Source: Klebsormidium nitens
Lineage: Eukaryota > Streptophyta > Klebsormidiophyceae > Klebsormidiales > Klebsormidiaceae
Assembly: GCA_000708835.1 (NCBI GenBank)
Contig: DF237262.1
Location: 1-64,000, forward strand
Direction: 5' to 3'
Length of the DNA stretch: 64,000 nucleotides
Shown: piece by piece, positions 22,501 through 33,419 of the stretch
How the letters are laid out: every line of letters begins with the position of its first letter
Position numbering within the stretch: the stretch's first letter is position 1
Program-made: the position numbers and the translations under genes
The notes under the pieces: generated by a model
Seen by the model: only the letters and a program-made list of their open reading frames with translations
The model's database searches: none
Told to the model about the DNA's origin: nothing

Positions 22501-25500
22501 GTCGATAAGGAAAAGAGTCTTTACGGCGGACGAGAGTCTTAGGCACTCGAGAAAGGGGAACTCAACCTGTCCCGTTTCTTGAGCGGGCTGCCTGTGTGCT
22601 TATTGAACGTATCTGCCATCGCCGTCCCGATCCAGATGAGAGGATTGTTGTCAGGTTGAATACAGCCCGAGAGAAGTTGCCTTTTGGTGGTTTAAATAAC
22701 TGGTCCTCAAAACCTGTTGCGCGCTCACCCTTTCTCCGACCGCTTCCCCTTCTTGGTCACCTCCTCCGCGAGCACGCGCGCGCCCTGCCCCAAACTTGTC
22801 CCCGCGGCAAACACGCCCGTGTCGTTCTCAGAAATAAGGTGAGATGCCGCTTGCTCCACCCTGCAAAAGTAATGCAAAGCCTTGAACAAAGCGCTTTGGT
22901 CTTCCCTGATAGGGGAACCTTAATCTGACGGGACGGCTTGTCTGAGCACAGTTATCCTCTTGTCCAGCGATCTAATTTGCTGACGGTCTCAAGGATTTGT
23001 TCTTCACGGACTCGTTCGAACCCATCTCATCTGTAGTTCGGTCTCGTTTGACGAACTAAGCTGTCACGTGGGCGCACGTACAAAATGTAGGACTTAATTC
23101 TACCGTAGGGCGCGCCTTCCTCGCTTCGAAAAAGTGACTGAAGCAAGGAAGTGACACAGAAATCTCACAACTCTGATGGGAGGAGGATTCAAGGCACATA
23201 TTTGAGGGATCCCAAACTTTGAGAAATTGAAGACCCATCAAGAGATATTCCTAACACGGAAGGAGCCTTCCCCTACGGAGAATGATACTTACCCGTCGGG
23301 AAACCGTAGCCTCCTCGAAAAGTCTCGATAGCTGCAAAGACCACACGAATAACAATGGTCAAGAATCCCGTGCATTTTGCAGGCATTAGCGCAGTCTCGG
23401 CGTAGTTTATCAGAGACCCAGGACGCAGGTGGCATCAGTCGCGCGCTTGCGAGGCCTTCCGGAGCCCTTTCATGTGCCCTTGTCACGTGCCCCTTTTTTT
23501 CTGGTGAGACAGATGTCACCGAGGAGAAATGACAGAACCTAATTTATGAGGATCTAAACCTCCACAGCCCTCGCTTGACAAGAAGCCTGTCCTTGTGGGA
23601 AAAGAAAGCGCTCGAAGTGCGGCACATTCAGGGGGAGTGAGCTAAGAAGGCTAGAAAGTGACCAAACCCAACATTCTCACTTGATGCCAGCACGCGGGAC
23701 TGCGAGCGTCATTTTGAAGCATTCGCTTTCAGAATTAGTGTCAATAGACTCGATTTGAAAGCGGTTCTTTGCAATCCCGCATTCTGCGACCTTCAGCGCT
23801 CCGAAAACATCACGCTAACCTAGTAATCCATCCGAAAATTTGTTCAGCCTTTCAAAGATGTAACAAATGCAGAAGACCCCGATTCGCCGGACCCAAGGTG
23901 TCAAACCCTCGAACGCTCTCAAATCTTGTGCTGGGGAGGGCGCTCGCTGCCTGTTCAGCACTTTGCTCATATATTTCCGATCCTTTCTTCAATACTATTT
24001 ATCAGAACAAGTTCCTCACTTGACGCGGCCTGTGTTTTCGCGGTCCAGCATGCGCGCGACTTGCAGCGCCTCCTTCTCGTCGAGTCGCACCCCTAGTTCC
24101 TTCAGGCTCTCGTGCAGCTCCTTGTACGCCACCGAGTCCAGCTGCTCCACGTCCCGGCGCGCGCACACCGCGCGCAGCTGCTCGCTCTTCCAGTACAGCT
24201 GCACAAAAGCCGCGCGCGCGTTAGGAATCTTAGCCGCTTTCATAACTTCACGCGCTTGCTCTCACGCCTTTCCAGACCTTTCCGTTTCTGTGTTTTGAGC
24301 GCGCACGTCCGCTCGTGTTGCCGCGTTTGTTGCCGTTTCGTGGCCGACCACGTGGTGTGTTCTTCGGTCCGTCACTCCCGCGCTACTGCGCACCTTCTTC
24401 TGGTGCTGCTTGCGGGGCGCTTCAGTAGGTGGAACTCTTGGGGGTCTTGCATTACGAGCGAGGTACGCAACTTCTCATCAGAGGCCAGATTAGGCTTGGG
24501 GGCCAAATTTTAAGTGTTTCCGCTCACATAGAGACGATCAATCTCAGATTACAGGGCCCTACGAAGTCCGCGCTTCTGTAACGAATGAGAAGAAAGTTGA
24601 GCTCAGCTAAAGCGCCCTCTTGCTTTTTAGACCCTTCAAAAGACCAGAAGCTGTCTCAGCCAGCATTTGCGTGCAAGTTTGGGGTGACGTGATGAGGAAA
24701 AGCGCCCCTACCTTTTCTTCAATCTTCTCCAACGGAGTGGCCTTCCGGTTCATCGCCACAGCCACGCGCGCGCGGTGGGCCGCGTCGGCCGCGTCTGCGC
24801 GCGCACAAAAGACATCAGATTTGAGTGGGGCTTGGAGGCAAGAATTTCAGATCCAAGCGGACTTGCACCTACGCCTTTCTAACAGCGTCAAGAGACGTAA
24901 GAAGAAGTCTTGGTGTACTAACGAAGCAGTCAATCTCAGGCTTCGATCAGGGAACGGTTCCTAGGTGAGCACGCTGAGCGCGTAAAACCGCACGACTGTT
25001 TTCGTACCTCGCAGGATCGCGGCCGCGGGATCGTAGAAGTAGCGCGGGTTTAGAGGGTTGGAAATAAGCTGCCGCTGGAAGCCCCACTTCTTGGCCCCAA
25101 TGTCGATGTCCGAGATGTCCACAGAGGTGCCCACGCCGCCACGTGTCAGGCTGCAACACGTCCAGATCAAAATGATCTTTGAGTTGCGAACTGATAATGC
25201 GCTTGCGCTGAGGGCTCGAATCATTCGCAAAGCATGCGCGCTAAATTGCGACGTTTGTCAAACGGACTCTGATTTTGGGTCGGCTGACGAAACCGAACAT
25301 GGTTCAGATTGTATACCTTCTCTTTATTGGAGACTTACAGATGGATCTCACCGCCCGGTAGTCCAAGTCAAACTGTAAAGAGCACTCCTCAATGCTGTCC
25401 CTGTTGATCCGAAAGAAGCTATTGGTATTGTCGCACCGCTGACTAGCTGATACGCTTCTTTCACAGATGATGCTGATAGCCCTTCTACTATAGCCCTTCT

Positions 25501-27664
25501 GACATTACCACCTGTCCTTGACGTCTATTGACACGTCAGTTCTGCGCCGCCCCAACTTCAGCCAAAGAATGTCACCTTCGAGCAAGGTGCTTTGCTTGTG
25601 AACGAGGGGACGCATCCTCCTCGAGCCGCGTTTTCCGGGCCGGCTTTTTGTACAGACTGCGGGCACGTGTCCCGCTGATGTCATCGATGGCGAGGCCGTC
25701 AGTGACCCTGGAGCTGAAAACCTGCGTTCGACGAACTCCAAATTCGACAGAATCCAGATTCGACGGAATCCAGATCGACGGAAAAGCTGCCTTCGTCGAA
25801 CTTCGTAAATGAGAACGTTTGTCACAAGTAGATGCAACTCCGCCACGCCTTTACAGTTGATTCCTTCGAGCACGTTCACCAAAGCTATGCTTTTTACTTT
25901 TGAAGCTCTTGAACAAGTCGCTGTTTGAAGCATACGGCAGCTTGACTCCTTGAGAAAAGGCCGTCCGTTCTGACCAATAACTTCGTGCTGACCATATGCC
26001 TTCGAATGTGCTCTTCTACGCGTCGCTTATGTTAAGCTGAGAGTTGGGCGCTGATCCGCCTGATCTTTCCAGCGTGCTACTGCTTTTGCCTCTGTTGCAT
26101 CCAAGCAGATCTGCATGACACTCCAAGTCGTGACTAAATAAGAAATCTCACCCGTTCATTTGCACTTCCAAACAAAGTCGTCGGGACATTGTGGTTGGCC
26201 AGGGTATAGGCGGGGGTTCAAAGTAAGTTGCAGCGAATAAGTTTCTAACTCTGCTGGCTGTGCAACGCACTGGCCATCAGTACCTTCGTGTTATTGCATG
26301 AATTTCTCACAAGATCCTGATCTCCGATCCGAATGTTATGGTGTTTGTTTGGCAACCTTGTACAAGGCGATGCTAGAGAGAGAGTAGCAACACAACACGG
26401 ATTTAGAACGAATTCATATGCAACGTTGTTTTCGTACCTCGCCGTCAGTCCCTGCGGGAATTGCGCTTCCGCCCTCAGGCAGCTGATAGACAGGCTCCAG
26501 CGGGTTAATGCTCCGTTTGGTGGTCAGAAATGCCTTCTTTGCGGACACGCGACGCTCCTCCTCTTCCAGCCAAGCATGAGTGTCCAACTTGCTAGGCCCA
26601 GGCTGCAGATGAGTGTGTTTGTTTGGACGTTATTCTGCTTTTGACAATGCAGATAGGTCCTTTGGAAACAGACCCTTTTGAACCATGTTCGGGACCCAAT
26701 GAAAAGACTTAGCCTTTCCAAGATCAAGGGACATACCGAGGTACGTTACCAATTCTGCTTAAAGCCTAAGCAAATGTATAGCTCTCCAGCTACATAGCAA
26801 CAGATCGACACCATCAGCTCAACTGCCAATTTGGAACCATAGCATTGATGCCTGCGCATAAGTCGTCAAAAGCTTGTATCATAGAATTACTCCACCTTGA
26901 TGCATTTCTGTGCAAGCGGCTGCTGTCGTTTTCTCTTTTTCACAAAGTGGATTGTCAAGACTTGTTTTTTAGCTAGGTGTTCGGGCTGGGGTTGTGCTAG
27001 CTTCTTGTGTCAAATATTGAGCAGAACACTTGTAGGTGCCTCTCACAAGACAACTGGGTAACCCGCTATAAACTACCAACGGATTGGCTTTGGAAAGAGT
27101 GCTGATGATTGGAGCAGTATTTCCATCAGCGTCAACTTTTGCAGTCACCTAGAGATTCCATACAGCTAACAATGCTCAAGGATCTTCCCGCCTATACTTC
27201 CATGGATTACCCCCATTTGAACAATCGGTGACCTTGTGCAGTTTACCACACAGTATGCATAAAGTTGGAGCTCTATATTCCCACCTCCTCCAGCACTTCG
27301 CTCCGAGGTGACACTTAGAGCATAAAAGCAGCTAAGCAGCTTTTTGCAGACCTGGTTAGGTCAGACATCTAGCTTTGCCCATTACCTGACTGTGTGGCCG
27401 CTTCGGTGGTGATGCCTGCGCCCCAGGAATATCAATTGTCCTCAGATTGAGCGCTTCAGCCACAGGCCACACCGAACCAGGATTTGTAGCAAATGGAGGG
27501 CTCAGCTTTGGACTGCCAGCAGGGTCCGAGAAGACATCCCGAGAGCTCAACTCCCAGTTGAACGTGGCTTTCATCTCTTGCGATGACGAGCGGAGCCGCT
27601 CGGCATTGATGTGAGCCGCTGAGTGTTCCATTTTCTTCCTTCTTTTCAGGTCAGCAATTCTCAT
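16571..27664 (-). CDS. Multi-EF-hand protein, candidate ciliary
   Basis: Seventeen exons: 27664-27386, 26602-26438, 25721-25576, 25150-25008, 24794-24712, 24198-24020, 22860-22729, 22432-22340, 22130-22056, 21782-21725, 21050-20892, 20525-20470, 20064-19839, 18950-18844, 18362-18068, 17766-17597, 16847-16571. All phases fit, giving 880 residues. Canonical EF loops lie at 429-440 (DENRDGILQYEE), 578-589 (DLDKDNSISEPE) and 615-626 (DKDRSGAIQFDE). Degenerate loops are near 324-335 and 465-476, and the 733-788 segment is EF-like. The N-terminal third carries repeated short motifs: DIPGAQ, DISGTR and DISDIDIGAKK, then NPLEPVYQLP and NPLNPRYFYDP. I associate that pattern with axonemal proteins of algae and protists (family memory, not searched). 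The C-terminus is basic and disordered. The start ATG at 27664 has a weak context; an acceptor at 27660 could instead join upstream exons. Likely a calcium-responsive structural protein. Confidence 0.8.
17432..17511 (-). pseudogene. Decayed copy of EF-hand gene exon 16 donor edge
   Basis: The end of the functional exon (AATCAAAC then GTGAGC, junction at 17597) is repeated downstream with its exon neighbourhood and a GTAAGC donor, junction equivalent 17437. The offset is 160 bases. Many substitutions separate the copies. Splicing the functional exon to 16847 keeps phase. Confidence 0.7.
18441..18518 (-). pseudogene. Decayed copy of EF-hand gene exon 15 acceptor edge
   Basis: The first 70 or so bases of the functional exon (acceptor edge 18362), encoding EETAEVRHEQRLARIL, are repeated upstream with edge equivalent 18513, offset 151. 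The copy has an extra base that shifts the frame after ETAE. Confidence 0.75.
19540..19769 (-). pseudogene. Two decayed copies of a canonical EF-hand exon end
   Basis: The functional exon ends at 19839 with the loop DLDKDNSISEPE and the following helix. Two partial copies follow it in the intron: one at about 19664-19769 (GTGAAGCAT at 19678, donor side altered to CTCAAG then GTTTAC) and one at about 19540-19612 (GTGGAGCATC at 19548). Offsets are 170 and 130 bases. Their antisense frame produces a 176-codon plus-strand ORF that is not a gene. Confidence 0.8.
21131..21385 (-). pseudogene. Two decayed copies of EF-hand gene exon 11 start
   Basis: The functional exon starts at 21050 (LRPHEMDTLTSAVDKERKGYID). 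The first copy starts at 21215 and reads the same protein until an in-frame TAA at 21156-21158. A second, more degraded copy has the CGTGCGG landmark at 21365. Offsets are 165 and 162 bases. The premature stop argues that the nearer copy is not a mutually exclusive exon. Confidence 0.85.
22466..22512. repeat. 22-bp tandem duplication
   Basis: TGTCCTACTCGTCGATAAGG, extended by a few As, occurs twice head to tail within an intron of the EF-hand gene. It is nearly identical, so probably recent. Confidence 0.7.
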
Positions 27665-28944
27665 CTAGCTGGAAGTAGGTAATCTTTTCAAGTTCAAAGT
27701 CTTAAAATTCTCATCAGCAGCCTCTTCTTAGGCTGGTGAACTTATTCTAATTTAACCTCATCTAGCTCACCGCACGATAATGTTTTCAATGGGTGAAGCC
27801 TTCGCCTGAGTTGAATGCTTTGGGCCACCTCCTCGCTCCTTTTCCATGAGGGCTTTGCATTGCATTATCTGCTTTGCTCCGGCATCCAGCCTGCAGCAGA
27901 CAAACCATGTCCACGCAGACACAACTGAAGATACATATTGCCCTTCGCACACACCAGGTAAACTTGATGGGAACTGAATGGCTGTAGGAAACCACCTTCC
28001 ATATTTTCTACATAAGCTTTCCTGAGCTTTCATGCCGGCTTCCTCTGGAAAGATTTGATTTGTTGCTCCTTGAATCAGGATGGTGCACTTGCGACTCAAC
28101 AGTGAAATGACCGCTCATATCCCTGACATGCTGACACAGATGTCACTCAGACGTTTCAGACTCGACAGTCAGTCTGACACCAAAATCGTTTCCGACTCGT
28201 ATTGAAGTTCCGCTTTCAAATCCAAAGTGTCAATCTTGCAACCCCTGACGATGGTAGTCGTATCTTGACACAACGGAGCAAAGTGCATGCTCGTCAACTG
28301 CTGTCTATTTCGAATCTTGCAAGCGCGCGCGCATTATCGATCCAACGGTGGTGCTTCTGCGCCGCAGACGCTTTCAGGCTGCATTATGCATTTCTCAACA
28401 ACCGACCTGCTGGCAAGGGCTACAAGAAGTTCACTGTTCAGAACGGCAAGCTGCTTCGATCCATATGCTTGAAGTATAGCTAGATGGGTTCTCTTGCTTT
28501 CAAGGTCTTTCTTCTGCAATTCGCACTTGCGCTGCATCTATAGGTAGGTTCTGCATATTTGTGAGCTGGTCTTTGCCCCGTAGTGCCCTTGGCATCCAGC
28601 AGAAGGTGAGGGATTGGAAGCTTGCCTTCCAAGCTGCAGTAGCACGCTCAATGAGTTGTTGCTGATATTAACCAGGTGTGCAACTTGCTCTAAAAATCAA
28701 TATCTCTGGCGGTCAGAAAGTTGTTTGAAGAAGCTGCTGAGACTTCCTTCGACCTTCCTCTTGCTCAACATGAAGCAACTTGCGCAGGTGTGCTCAATGA
28801 CCGACACTTTAATACTCACATTTGCAGCTAGTTCGCGTGAGTCACTGCTCAGGATCCGGAAGAGCTCATCCTACTGACTCTGCCAATCAAGCTTCCTAAG
28901 GAAGGAGGGGCAGCACTGAGCAAATTGGAGGCTGACCGAAGACA
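27665..28944. other. Divergent promoter region, possible extra 5' exons
   Basis: This separates the EF-hand gene (minus) from the WW-MYND gene (plus). On the minus strand, 27895-27776 could be an exon coding LDAGAKQIMQCKALMEKERG onward, ending phase 2 at a GTGAGC donor. That would match an acceptor at 27660. A further open stretch at 28537-28334 is lysine- and glutamate-rich. They may extend the EF-hand protein upstream or belong to its untranslated leader. Confidence 0.35.
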
Positions 28945-31900
28945 ATGGACAGAGAGGCAGACAAGAATGCAGATGCCGGGAGTGACGATGAGGAGATTGA
29001 CGAATATGACTATGTGTGGAGCAATGCAAGGTAAGCGCCACCTCAGAGTTTCGCTTATAAAAGCCAGACGCTTGTCTTGCTGAGGAAGGTTTCTAACCCT
29101 CTTCCCATGACTTGCCGGTGAGCATCGCAGCACACAGTGGCAGGTAGGAAAGATTGGGGACATGCCCTGGCGAGAGGCTTAGCAAGCTTCGTCTGTCCTG
29201 GGTGCCATGGTAAGACGAAGAATATTTGTCAGCAAAAGAAGGAGCAAACCCAGCTGGTGGTCCTTTCAGCAGTACACAGAGACGAGCTTAAGAAAAGGAA
29301 GCCCAACGATCCAGCGGGAATTTCGTTTGTTGCATGCCAAATGCAAGTCCTCACAAGTGCGTACAAAAGAGCTGCCTGAAATGTTTCGTTCTCTGACTTT
29401 GCAGGCAGGATATGGTGTACGACAAAACGGGACGGAAGATCAAGCGCAGCATCGTGAATGCACGCGAACAGGCAATCGACGACTACGTTGCCGAGCACTA
29501 CGGGGGTGGGGTTGATCCAAACCGGACGGAGCAGCAGAAGAAAGCGGAGATGAGGGGTAAGGGGGAGGGGCCGTCGAACATGAAGAACAAAAATGGGGAG
29601 GAGATGAGTTTTGAGGAGCTCATGCAAAACTTCCGGGAATGGCAGCAGACTCCTGAGGGAAAGGAGGCGATCCGCAAGGAAGAAGAGGTTAAGGCGAGGA
29701 AAGCCGCTAAGAGCGGGGGTGCATCAGAATCTGTGGGAGGTGATGTCAGCAAGGCAAAGAAAGGTGCCAAGGGCAAGAGCGTGGAGAAGGCGGGTAAGAA
29801 GGTCCAGGAACTAGAGCGGAAGTTGCAGAAGTTGGAGTTAGTGGGGAGTCCGTTGGCAGGGCGGAGACCGCTCACAGGGTATCCTTTAGACCGGCCGGAG
29901 AAGCTGGAGCAGTGGCGGACCTACATGGTAAGTGGGAAGCTGGAGGCAGAGTTAAGTTGTCCCTTGATCTCCTGCATTGTAGCCTTCTGAAATGTGGATT
30001 CAAGAGTAAACTAATTTGGACTTTCGACAATTCAGTGGAGGTTGTACCCCTAGGAGACAGATACTCGAGAACAGAAAGCTTTTACTTGTAAATCTTCAAG
30101 GGTTTGAATCGCGAGTACCTTTAAAAGTTGGTTAAGAGCTAGAAGACATAGTTGCTATGTCTGCCTATTGCATGTATCGCAGAATGCTCAGCAGCGATCG
30201 TTGGAGGATACAGTATCTTGAAGTGCTCTTCCTGTGGCAGTGACAAGTGTAGGGATGAACTGATTGCATGTCATCCTGAGAGGTATTAACATCTTATTTG
30301 GGGTTTTCAAGTGGCTTGTGAAGTAGCGCTTGTTCTGCAGCCCCCTTGTGTTTCAGGCAGGGCCTATCATCTTTTCTAAAGGGAATTTGCGTATGGTGCT
30401 TTAGGAAAGAGCACTGGAGCGAGTCAAAAATGCTTCAACTCTTTCTAGGGCAGAGTGCTGATGTTGATTCCTTTAACAAATCCCCCCAGCACTCGTAAGT
30501 TTTCACTCTCAAGTAGAGCCGTACAAAGAAGACACAAACTCATGCAATGAGCTTTTAACGCATTCGAGGTAAGGTTGTCGCCTTATCAAAACAGGCCTTG
30601 CTCTCCTGGTTTGTCGCAGGGAAAGGACGGGCGAGCTTACTTCGTTCGAGCAGGCGACAACGGACCCGGCACGTTTTGGAAGCCGGACGACCTGCTAGAC
30701 ACCTCGGAAGCTCAAACAGGTGATGTGACACCCCTCTCCAATCAACATCTTGCGAGCCCTGTCTTTCAGCGACTTTTGAATCGGCTTTTGCCAAGTTGTT
30801 GTGAGATCCTCGTAGAGGAAATGGACCCTTCCGTTGACATCTCAGAGTTTGCACGGATAAACATCCGAGTTGCTGATTCATCCTCTATCGAGGAAACCTC
30901 TATCTCTTACGATTCCAACCTGTCAAGCCTTCAATCCCTCAACCCTAAAATCATAAACCTCTAGACGGGCAGGGTGGCAAGAGCTCTTTGACAAGGACGG
31001 CCGCCTCTACTACTACGACCCGAAGACTAGATTTCCAAACGCGCAACCCTAAACTTAAACCCGTTTTTCTCACAATCTCGATTTCTGAAACCTTCAACCC
31101 CTCAACCCTCTACCCTAAAACCCTAAATCTCTGGACGTGCAGGTTGGCAAGAGCTCTTCGACAAGGACGGCCGCCCGTACTACTACGACCCCAAGACTAG
31201 AGAGACCAAGTCGCAGATGCCGAGCCGCCTCAAGGTCGCACGCACAATGGCTGACGTCATGCTGAACGTTGGTTACGACGATGACACCACGGCGCGCTTG
31301 GCGCCGAAACCGGGACCGGCGGGCTGGAACCTTTTCTCCGACGGTGAACTGCGGAATGCCAGTGTGGTAAGGAAGCGGAACCGGAACCGGAAAGAGGAAT
31401 GAAATATTTTTGTCTTGATGGCAAGGACATTCTTGCGAAGTAATGTGACGGGCACTGAAGGACTGTGTTGGGCGGACTTCGTGAGGGCCAAAGGAACTTA
31501 GGTACAGGATTTACAACTTTTGCTTGAGGTTCCTGGTAATGCTTTGTTGTTGTCTCAAGCTGAGGTTGTCTGCAATGTTGTTGGTTGACGCTGTTCATTA
31601 GCCTCTGTTCAGGTCTGCGTTTGCTGTGTGTCCGGAATTCCGGAGTTGACCCTCCGACATTCTGAAACGTTCAAGTCCTTGTAAAGTGCGTGTTCTGTAA
31701 CCGGGTCTTTCTGATATTCTATTTCTGCCGCGATGAGCCCGGCGACCAAGACTTGAAAGTAGCAGAAGTGCGGCTGAATGTTTCGCCGATTCCGCTCACA
31801 TTCCGCTCGATATCTCTTCCTCCCAACAACCGTGCTTGTAGACAACCCCATACCTGGTATCCAACCATATCAAACTAGTACTTGAACGTGCTTTGAAACG

Positions 31901-32706
31901 GGGAGAGCACATGTGCACAAGCGGACTTCCGCCTTCATGAAGGCTGAAGAGCGCTGTTCGCTCCCTCAGGAGGAGTTTGCGGAGATGTGCTTGACGATCT
32001 TGAAAGGGGTTTCCAACCCATCCAACTGGTTCTTAAACGGCCGTCCTTAAAACGGGAAGAGCACGAGCACAATCGAATGTTCGCCTTTATGCACTCTCAA
32101 AAGCGTTGTTCGCTTCTTCAGGAGGAGTTTGCGGAGTTGTCCGCTTCCCGCATGGTGGACATGATGTCTTCCGGGGGCGTTCCGATCCCGGATGCAATGC
32201 GCGAGTCGTTGAAAGCGGCGTGGAAAGAGCGTACCTTAGAAGAGTGCAAGAACGTCCCGCCGAAGGGAGGTGCATCGAAGAACACGTCGGGACAGGATTC
32301 GAAAACTAACGCGTTCGACGAGTTTAGAACGCTCCCAAACGGGCAGCGCGTGAGGGTGTGCTGGGAGCCGAGCTGCGGCAAAGACGAAGCGACGGCCGGA
32401 AAGTTCAAGCGCTGCAACGCGTGCGCCAAGGCGCGGTATTGCTCCCGTAAGTGCCACGCTTCCTTGAGTTCTACAAGCTGCGACTTGCAAGTTGTTTGGC
32501 ACTCATGAATCAGGGAAGCCCAGTTTTGCATTTGTGCGCGCTTGGTAGTGTGTTACTCTGACTTCGAACCATTGGAATATTGACCCCTGTTTGAACTTGT
32601 GTTTGCAGGGGATTGCCAGCTCCAGCATTGGAAAGCTCACAAGAAGGATTGTAAGGAAATGGCAGCCGAGAGGCTTGAGGGAAAGCCTGGCAAAGCTCAT
32701 ACATAA
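28945..32706 (+). CDS. WW-like and MYND zinc finger protein
   Basis: Exons: 28945-29030, 29405-29927, 30620-30719, 31143-31366, 32122-32446, 32609-32706. All phases fit, giving 451 residues. The ATG has A at -3 and G at +4. The protein starts acidic, then a lysine-rich region (about 30-203) contains coiled-coil-like stretches. Residues 237-265 are WW-like: WQELFDKDGRPYYYDPKT, with the aromatic block and the start tryptophan but an atypical C-terminal side. The C-terminus is a MYND zinc finger with ligands C391, C396, C409, C412, C418, C422, H430 and C434, split between the last two exons. MYND and WW domains both bind proline-containing partners, so an adaptor role is likely. The compartment is unknown. 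The mTERF gene converges on it 713 bases downstream. Confidence 0.85.
30925..31036 (+). pseudogene. Decayed upstream copy of the WW exon
   Basis: GGTGGCAAGAGCTCTTTGAC onward, with GACAAGGACGGCCGC and TACTACTACGACCCGAAGAC, repeats the start of the functional exon at 31143 together with its preceding intron (ACCCTAAA-rich text and acceptor). The edge equivalent is 30973, offset 170. Homology breaks off after the AAGACTAGA codons. Confidence 0.85.
31880..31990 (+). pseudogene. Decayed upstream copy of the MYND exon acceptor edge
   Basis: TGTTCGCTCCCTCAG then GAGGAGTTTGCGGAG repeats the acceptor and first 15 coding bases at 32122, and about 90 bases of the intron before it. The edge equivalent is 31970, offset 152. 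After GAGTTTGCGGAG the copy diverges. Confidence 0.8.
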
Positions 32707-33419
32707 TTTACGGGTCAGTGCATGCAAGAGCGGCATCCTTGATAGACGTACAGCTTCCGGATTTGCATTTGTATCGGACGTTTACGCACAGTGAAGTGAC
32801 TTTGTAAACACACGTTCCATCGCTGTATATAGTAAATGGACAGGCTTGAACCCGAGCTTATATGGCTAGCTCCAATTAGTGTCTGACGCAGACGCATTGG
32901 ATGGTGATGCGGTGACGCCCCTCTTCTTAGCGACTATCGCCATTCTGATTGTTACAAAAAGCTCCGGTTGATTTCAGTACTAGGCCACGCTGCACTTTGT
33001 TTGAAATATGTACATATACAAAATGAGCTGCATCATGAGGCTGCGGCGGCAGTTAGCTAGCCATTTGATTGCAGTGACTCACTACTAGCTGTTTAGAGCG
33101 CTTGCGTTGTATGAAAAGTTTCATAAACGATCGGCATTGCATATCCGGCAGGCCCGCCGCGCGGCTAATCGACTGCCGCATCTTGGGGCCGCGGCGATGC
33201 ATGTATGTTGGTATTTAATGCCCACAATGCTTTAAGTAATAACAGCCTCGGATCAAACGATAGCAATCAGGACCGGTATCATTCGACAATACCAGAATGC
33301 AGTCTCGGTCCGTCGCGCGTGCGCTGAAACATTTGAAAAGTAGGTCCAACCGCATTGGCAGGTCGCGGGCAGGTACAGCTTAAATGGGCATGGGATCTTT
33401 GACGCACTAGAATACGTTC
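32707..33419. other. Convergent 3' region
   Basis: The stop codons of the WW-MYND gene (plus) and the mTERF gene (minus) face each other here. No coding exon is visible. An imperfect inverted GGTATC...ATACC pair lies near 33278-33293. Confidence 0.5.
32803..32807 (+). terminator. Candidate TGTAA polyadenylation signal
   Basis: TGTAA, the signal known from volvocine green algae, lies about 97 bases after the WW-MYND stop codon. Its use in this lineage is an assumption. Confidence 0.25.
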
